NCBI RefSeq assembly: GCF_009718825.1
Contig: NZ_WNHB01000009.1
Location: 1-64,000, forward strand
Direction: 5' to 3'
DNA length: 64,000 nt
Origin: Terrilactibacillus tamarindi
Lineage (GTDB): Bacteria > Bacillota > Bacilli > Bacillales > Sporolactobacillaceae
In this document: positions 61,997-64,000 of the stretch, piece after piece
How the letters are laid out: each line of letters begins with the position of its first letter
Numbering within the stretch: the stretch's first letter is position 1
Translations under genes and position numbers: made by a program
The notes under the pieces: model-generated
The model's input: only the letters and a program-made list of their open reading frames with translations
What the model was told of the DNA's origin: nothing
Databases searched by the model: none

Positions 61997-62821
61997 CTAT
62001 GTTTTAATGTTTTTAATCTCGTTTTTGTGCTTTCTACCAAGGATTGGGTTCAACTTATTATATAAAAACTCTGTAAGTGGTAAAGATATGAAGACACAAA
62101 TATACGTTCCAAGTAAGGTCGTAATCAGGTTAGCGCCACCTGAGAATACTGCTATAGTATCTGCCTGATCAGGATAAATGGTAACAAGCGTTCCTGTGAC
62201 AGCCGCCATCATACTCCCTGATCCAACACCCGCTCCCATCGCCAAAGAAAGTGGATGAAAAATATCAAGTTTAGCGATGATACTCGTAAGGAGTGACAAA
62301 TAAAGTGCTCCAAAAAGTGTACCACACACATAAACTCCTAAAGCTCCTCTACCTTCAGCTGAATCCGAACTATATTTTTCAGAAATAATAGCGAGATTGG
62401 GCTCTCGATCAATTGAAAAAGTAGCTCCAATAGCTTCTCTTTTCATTCCGATCAACAAGGCAATTGGAAGACCTAAAATAATGGTTCCTAAAATATGTCC
62501 AGCCTCTTGCAGGAGTAGGGGTATACCTGATTTAAATAGTTCCATCAGTTGTGGTCCCATCATTGTCCCTAATTTAGCAATAAAAAGCATAAACGAAATA
62601 CCTAATATATTAGCTGAAATTTGCATTTCTTTCTTTTTTAAAATTTTAAGTTTAGGAATGCTCATGATTGATCCTATTATTAATGCGTATAACATAGGAA
62701 ATAATGTAATCGTACCAATACCTAAGCCGAGTTCATGTACACCGATAAGTTCTGTAACACAAACCAAGACCAATACAAACAGATGAACCTTCCAACTGAA
62801 CATCGATGGCTTTGCATCCAT
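61997..62821 (-). CDS. DUF3100 membrane protein
   Basis: A 274-residue protein with about eight membrane segments. The stretches LGLPIALLIGMKREAIGATF and LAMGAGVGSGSMMAAVTGTL are characteristic of DUF3100 proteins. The pair looks like split carriers of organic anions, but no substrate is known. It is the first gene of a two-gene operon. Confidence 0.8.
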   Translation of the reverse strand: MDAKPSMFSWKVHLFVLVLVCVTELIGVHELGLGIGTITLFPMLYALIIGSIMSIPKLKILKKKEMQISANILGISFMLFIAKLGTMMGPQLMELFKSGIPLLLQEAGHILGTIILGLPIALLIGMKREAIGATFSIDREPNLAIISEKYSSDSAEGRGALGVYVCGTLFGALYLSLLTSIIAKLDIFHPLSLAMGAGVGSGSMMAAVTGTLVTIYPDQADTIAVFSGGANLITTLLGTYICVFISLPLTEFLYNKLNPILGRKHKNEIKNIKT

Positions 62822-62945
62822 ATTATCACTCCTTTTATTTTAATTTCCATTATTTAAAATAGATTCCATTGACAAATGGTTTACTTAATGTGCCCTCCTT
62901 TCTTTTCATTCTTTTTCACGTCACCCCTTTCCAATCTCTTAAAAT

Positions 62946-62993
62946 AAAAAACACCTTCCTATTTAGTAAAATTATTACTAATAGAAAAGGTGT
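62946..62993 (-). terminator. Terminator downstream of the DoxX-like gene
   Basis: On the minus strand ACACCTTTTCTATTAGTAA pairs imperfectly with TTACTAAATAGGAAGGTGT and is followed by TTTTTAT. Confidence 0.6.
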
Positions 62994-63035
62994 AGATTCT
63001 ATCATAACGAAAAAAACTCTTGTAATCAACCCTTT

Positions 63036-63401
63036 TTAATGTGCGGTGCCAGGCACCTCGACAATTATTAAAAAAACAATGAGCGAAAGAATTCCAACAA
63101 CAATAGCAGGAACAGTTGAAGAAAGAGGTTGTTTCACTCTAAAATGAAGGGCAGCTGCTACAATCATGGTGATTAATAACCAAAGACCACCAAAGGCAGC
63201 CAATACAGGAATCCAGATACCTACAATCATACTTAATGCTCCAATAAGTTGAACGAGTCCCGTTAGATATCTAAACCAATTCGGCAATTTAAGATGATCA
63301 AAGTTCTCAAGCGCTTTCTTCGCCCCTGCTAAGGCCGAAAACCCTAAAAATGTAAACATAATACCTAAAATAATTTGAAGGAAAATCGATAAATATGTCA
63401 T
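63036..63401 (-). CDS. DoxX-like small membrane protein
   Basis: A 121-residue protein with four membrane helices (LQIILGIMFTFLGFSALAGA; YLTGLVQLIGALSMIVGIW) typical of DoxX/DoxD-like proteins, some linked to redox or thiosulfate metabolism. The last residues, VEVPGTAH, are encoded by a REP-like palindrome, so the natural C-terminus was replaced or extended by the repeat. The function is uncertain. Confidence 0.8.
   Translation of the reverse strand: MTYLSIFLQIILGIMFTFLGFSALAGAKKALENFDHLKLPNWFRYLTGLVQLIGALSMIVGIWIPVLAAFGGLWLLITMIVAAALHFRVKQPLSSTVPAIVVGILSLIVFLIIVEVPGTAH
63041..63063. repeat. REP-like palindrome inside the DoxX-like gene end
   Basis: GGTGCCAGGCACC (63045-63057) with flanking TCGACA; it supplies the last codons of the DoxX-like gene. 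Confidence 0.75.
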
Positions 63402-63547
63402 ATAAAGACTCCACCTTAATTTAGTAATTTTACTCTACTTAGTCTATCATATGATTAGATCAAGTTCATTTATATGGAATTAGTAGCATTAAACATCTTA
63501 ATAACCCTTTAATAGATGCAACTTTATATTTTCATGTAACATAAATA

Positions 63548-63574
63548 GACGCTTTCCTTTGTCAGGAAAACGTC
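63548..63574 (-). terminator. Hairpin after the DGC gene
   Basis: GACGCTTTCCT and AGGAAAACGTC form an 11-bp stem with one mismatch and a 5-base loop; the T-run is weak. Confidence 0.45.
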
Positions 63575-63618
63575 ATTTATTGATGATTGATCAAAGATGG
63601 AGTATATGGACCTACAAA

Positions 63619-63975
63619 TTATTTCATAAGGTCCATAATTTGATTGTATGCCTTCATCGTAAGGTCAGGATCAGGATCCTCACCTTTCTTCTTCGGTACG
63701 TCAAAATTAGAAAGTATATAATGATGCTTTGGTTCAACGTCATGCCTAGCTAATGAGTGCTTGCAGCAGGCTAATGGACAACCATCAATCGCAATGATAT
63801 CTCGTCCAGATTTAGCCGTTCTAACAAGCGGTTTAACATCTCCGCCGACGCCTGCAATACATGACATTTCAGCCACATTTTCTCGATCCATTTTTATTGC
63901 TATTGTATTAGCTGTTTGTGCAGCTGATGAACATCCAGAACATGAATAGACAAGAGGTAAATCTTTATTTTTCAT
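63619..63975 (-). CDS. DGC-domain putative zinc-binding protein
   Basis: A 118-residue cysteine-rich protein with YSCSGCSSAAQTAN, EMSCIAGVGGD and the name-giving IDGCPLACCKHSL. The cysteines at these positions would bind zinc or another metal. ATG 63975 follows GAGGAGAG. Function of the DGC family is not established. The gene stands alone near the window end. Confidence 0.85.
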   Translation of the reverse strand: MKNKDLPLVYSCSGCSSAAQTANTIAIKMDRENVAEMSCIAGVGGDVKPLVRTAKSGRDIIAIDGCPLACCKHSLARHDVEPKHHYILSNFDVPKKKGEDPDPDLTMKAYNQIMDLMK

Positions 63976-64000
63976 TGTTGTACTCTCCTCACACCTCTAT

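Noticed and set aside
1-64000. tRNA or rRNA genes, phage genes
   Set aside because: No cloverleaf, rRNA-like segment or phage structural gene was seen on either strand.

Overview
The window is a low-GC, densely coded stretch of a Bacillaceae chromosome. The evidence is GGAGG-type ribosome sites, frequent TTG/GTG starts, close matches to Bacillus proteins (YhfK, YwbE, VmlR, MalL, NagP, CysJI), CcpA-type boxes and Rho-independent terminators. The genus cannot be fixed from this sequence. Layout, 1-24 kb: a hybrid histidine kinase followed by a CheR-type methyltransferase (cut by the window start), truA, a membrane protein, a Lys/Asp-rich small protein and a 14-TM drug exporter. Next come an alpha-glucoside locus (GPH symporter, oligo-1,6-glucosidase, divergent LacI-type regulator with operator-like boxes), the cysJI sulfite reductase operon, yhfK, two small conserved proteins, a lone glycogen phosphorylase and a YczE/YitT-like membrane protein followed by a 21-bp minisatellite. 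24-36 kb: a zinc alcohol dehydrogenase, the N-acetylglucosamine PTS permease, a small zinc-ribbon protein, a decayed DeoR regulator, the ABC-F resistance protein VmlR with a readable attenuator leader, a SulP transporter overlapping a cysteine-free ArsR regulator, a secreted amidase with a lysozyme-like domain, and a convergent L,D-transpeptidase. 36-44.5 kb: a polyol PTS operon (PRD regulator, two EIIA proteins, EIIB, EIIC, two zinc dehydrogenases) resembling pentitol operons of Listeria, and a PfoR-like membrane protein. In the PTS operon the regulator and the first EIIA appear to be one gene split at an A8 tract. 44.5-53.2 kb is an accessory, defence-like island: a repeat-flanked small gene, an intact AbaSI/PvuRts1I-like nuclease, deletion-joined remnants of a JetD-like gene and an SMC-type ATPase (Wadjet-like), a PLD-helicase-DUF3427 protein convergent with a Nudix hydrolase, and IS256 and IS110 remnants. 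53.2-59.5 kb: a five-step operon best read as taurine (or a similar amino-sulfonate) nitrogen assimilation with excretion of the reduced sulfonate. It has a class III aminotransferase, an amino-acid permease, an Fe-type alcohol dehydrogenase, a TSUP exporter and a PucR regulator split at an A7 tract, with two GTGCTC-GAGCAC palindromes upstream. 59.6-64 kb: ywbE, a DnaQ-like exonuclease, a small SET-domain protein, a two-gene membrane transporter (DUF3100), a DoxX-like protein and a DGC-domain protein. Two dispersed repeat families run through the window: a REP-like palindrome with core GTGCCTGGCAC, often touching gene 3' ends, and a structured element of about 146 bp beginning ATAAAGTGAAAC, present as two full-length copies and one deletion derivative.
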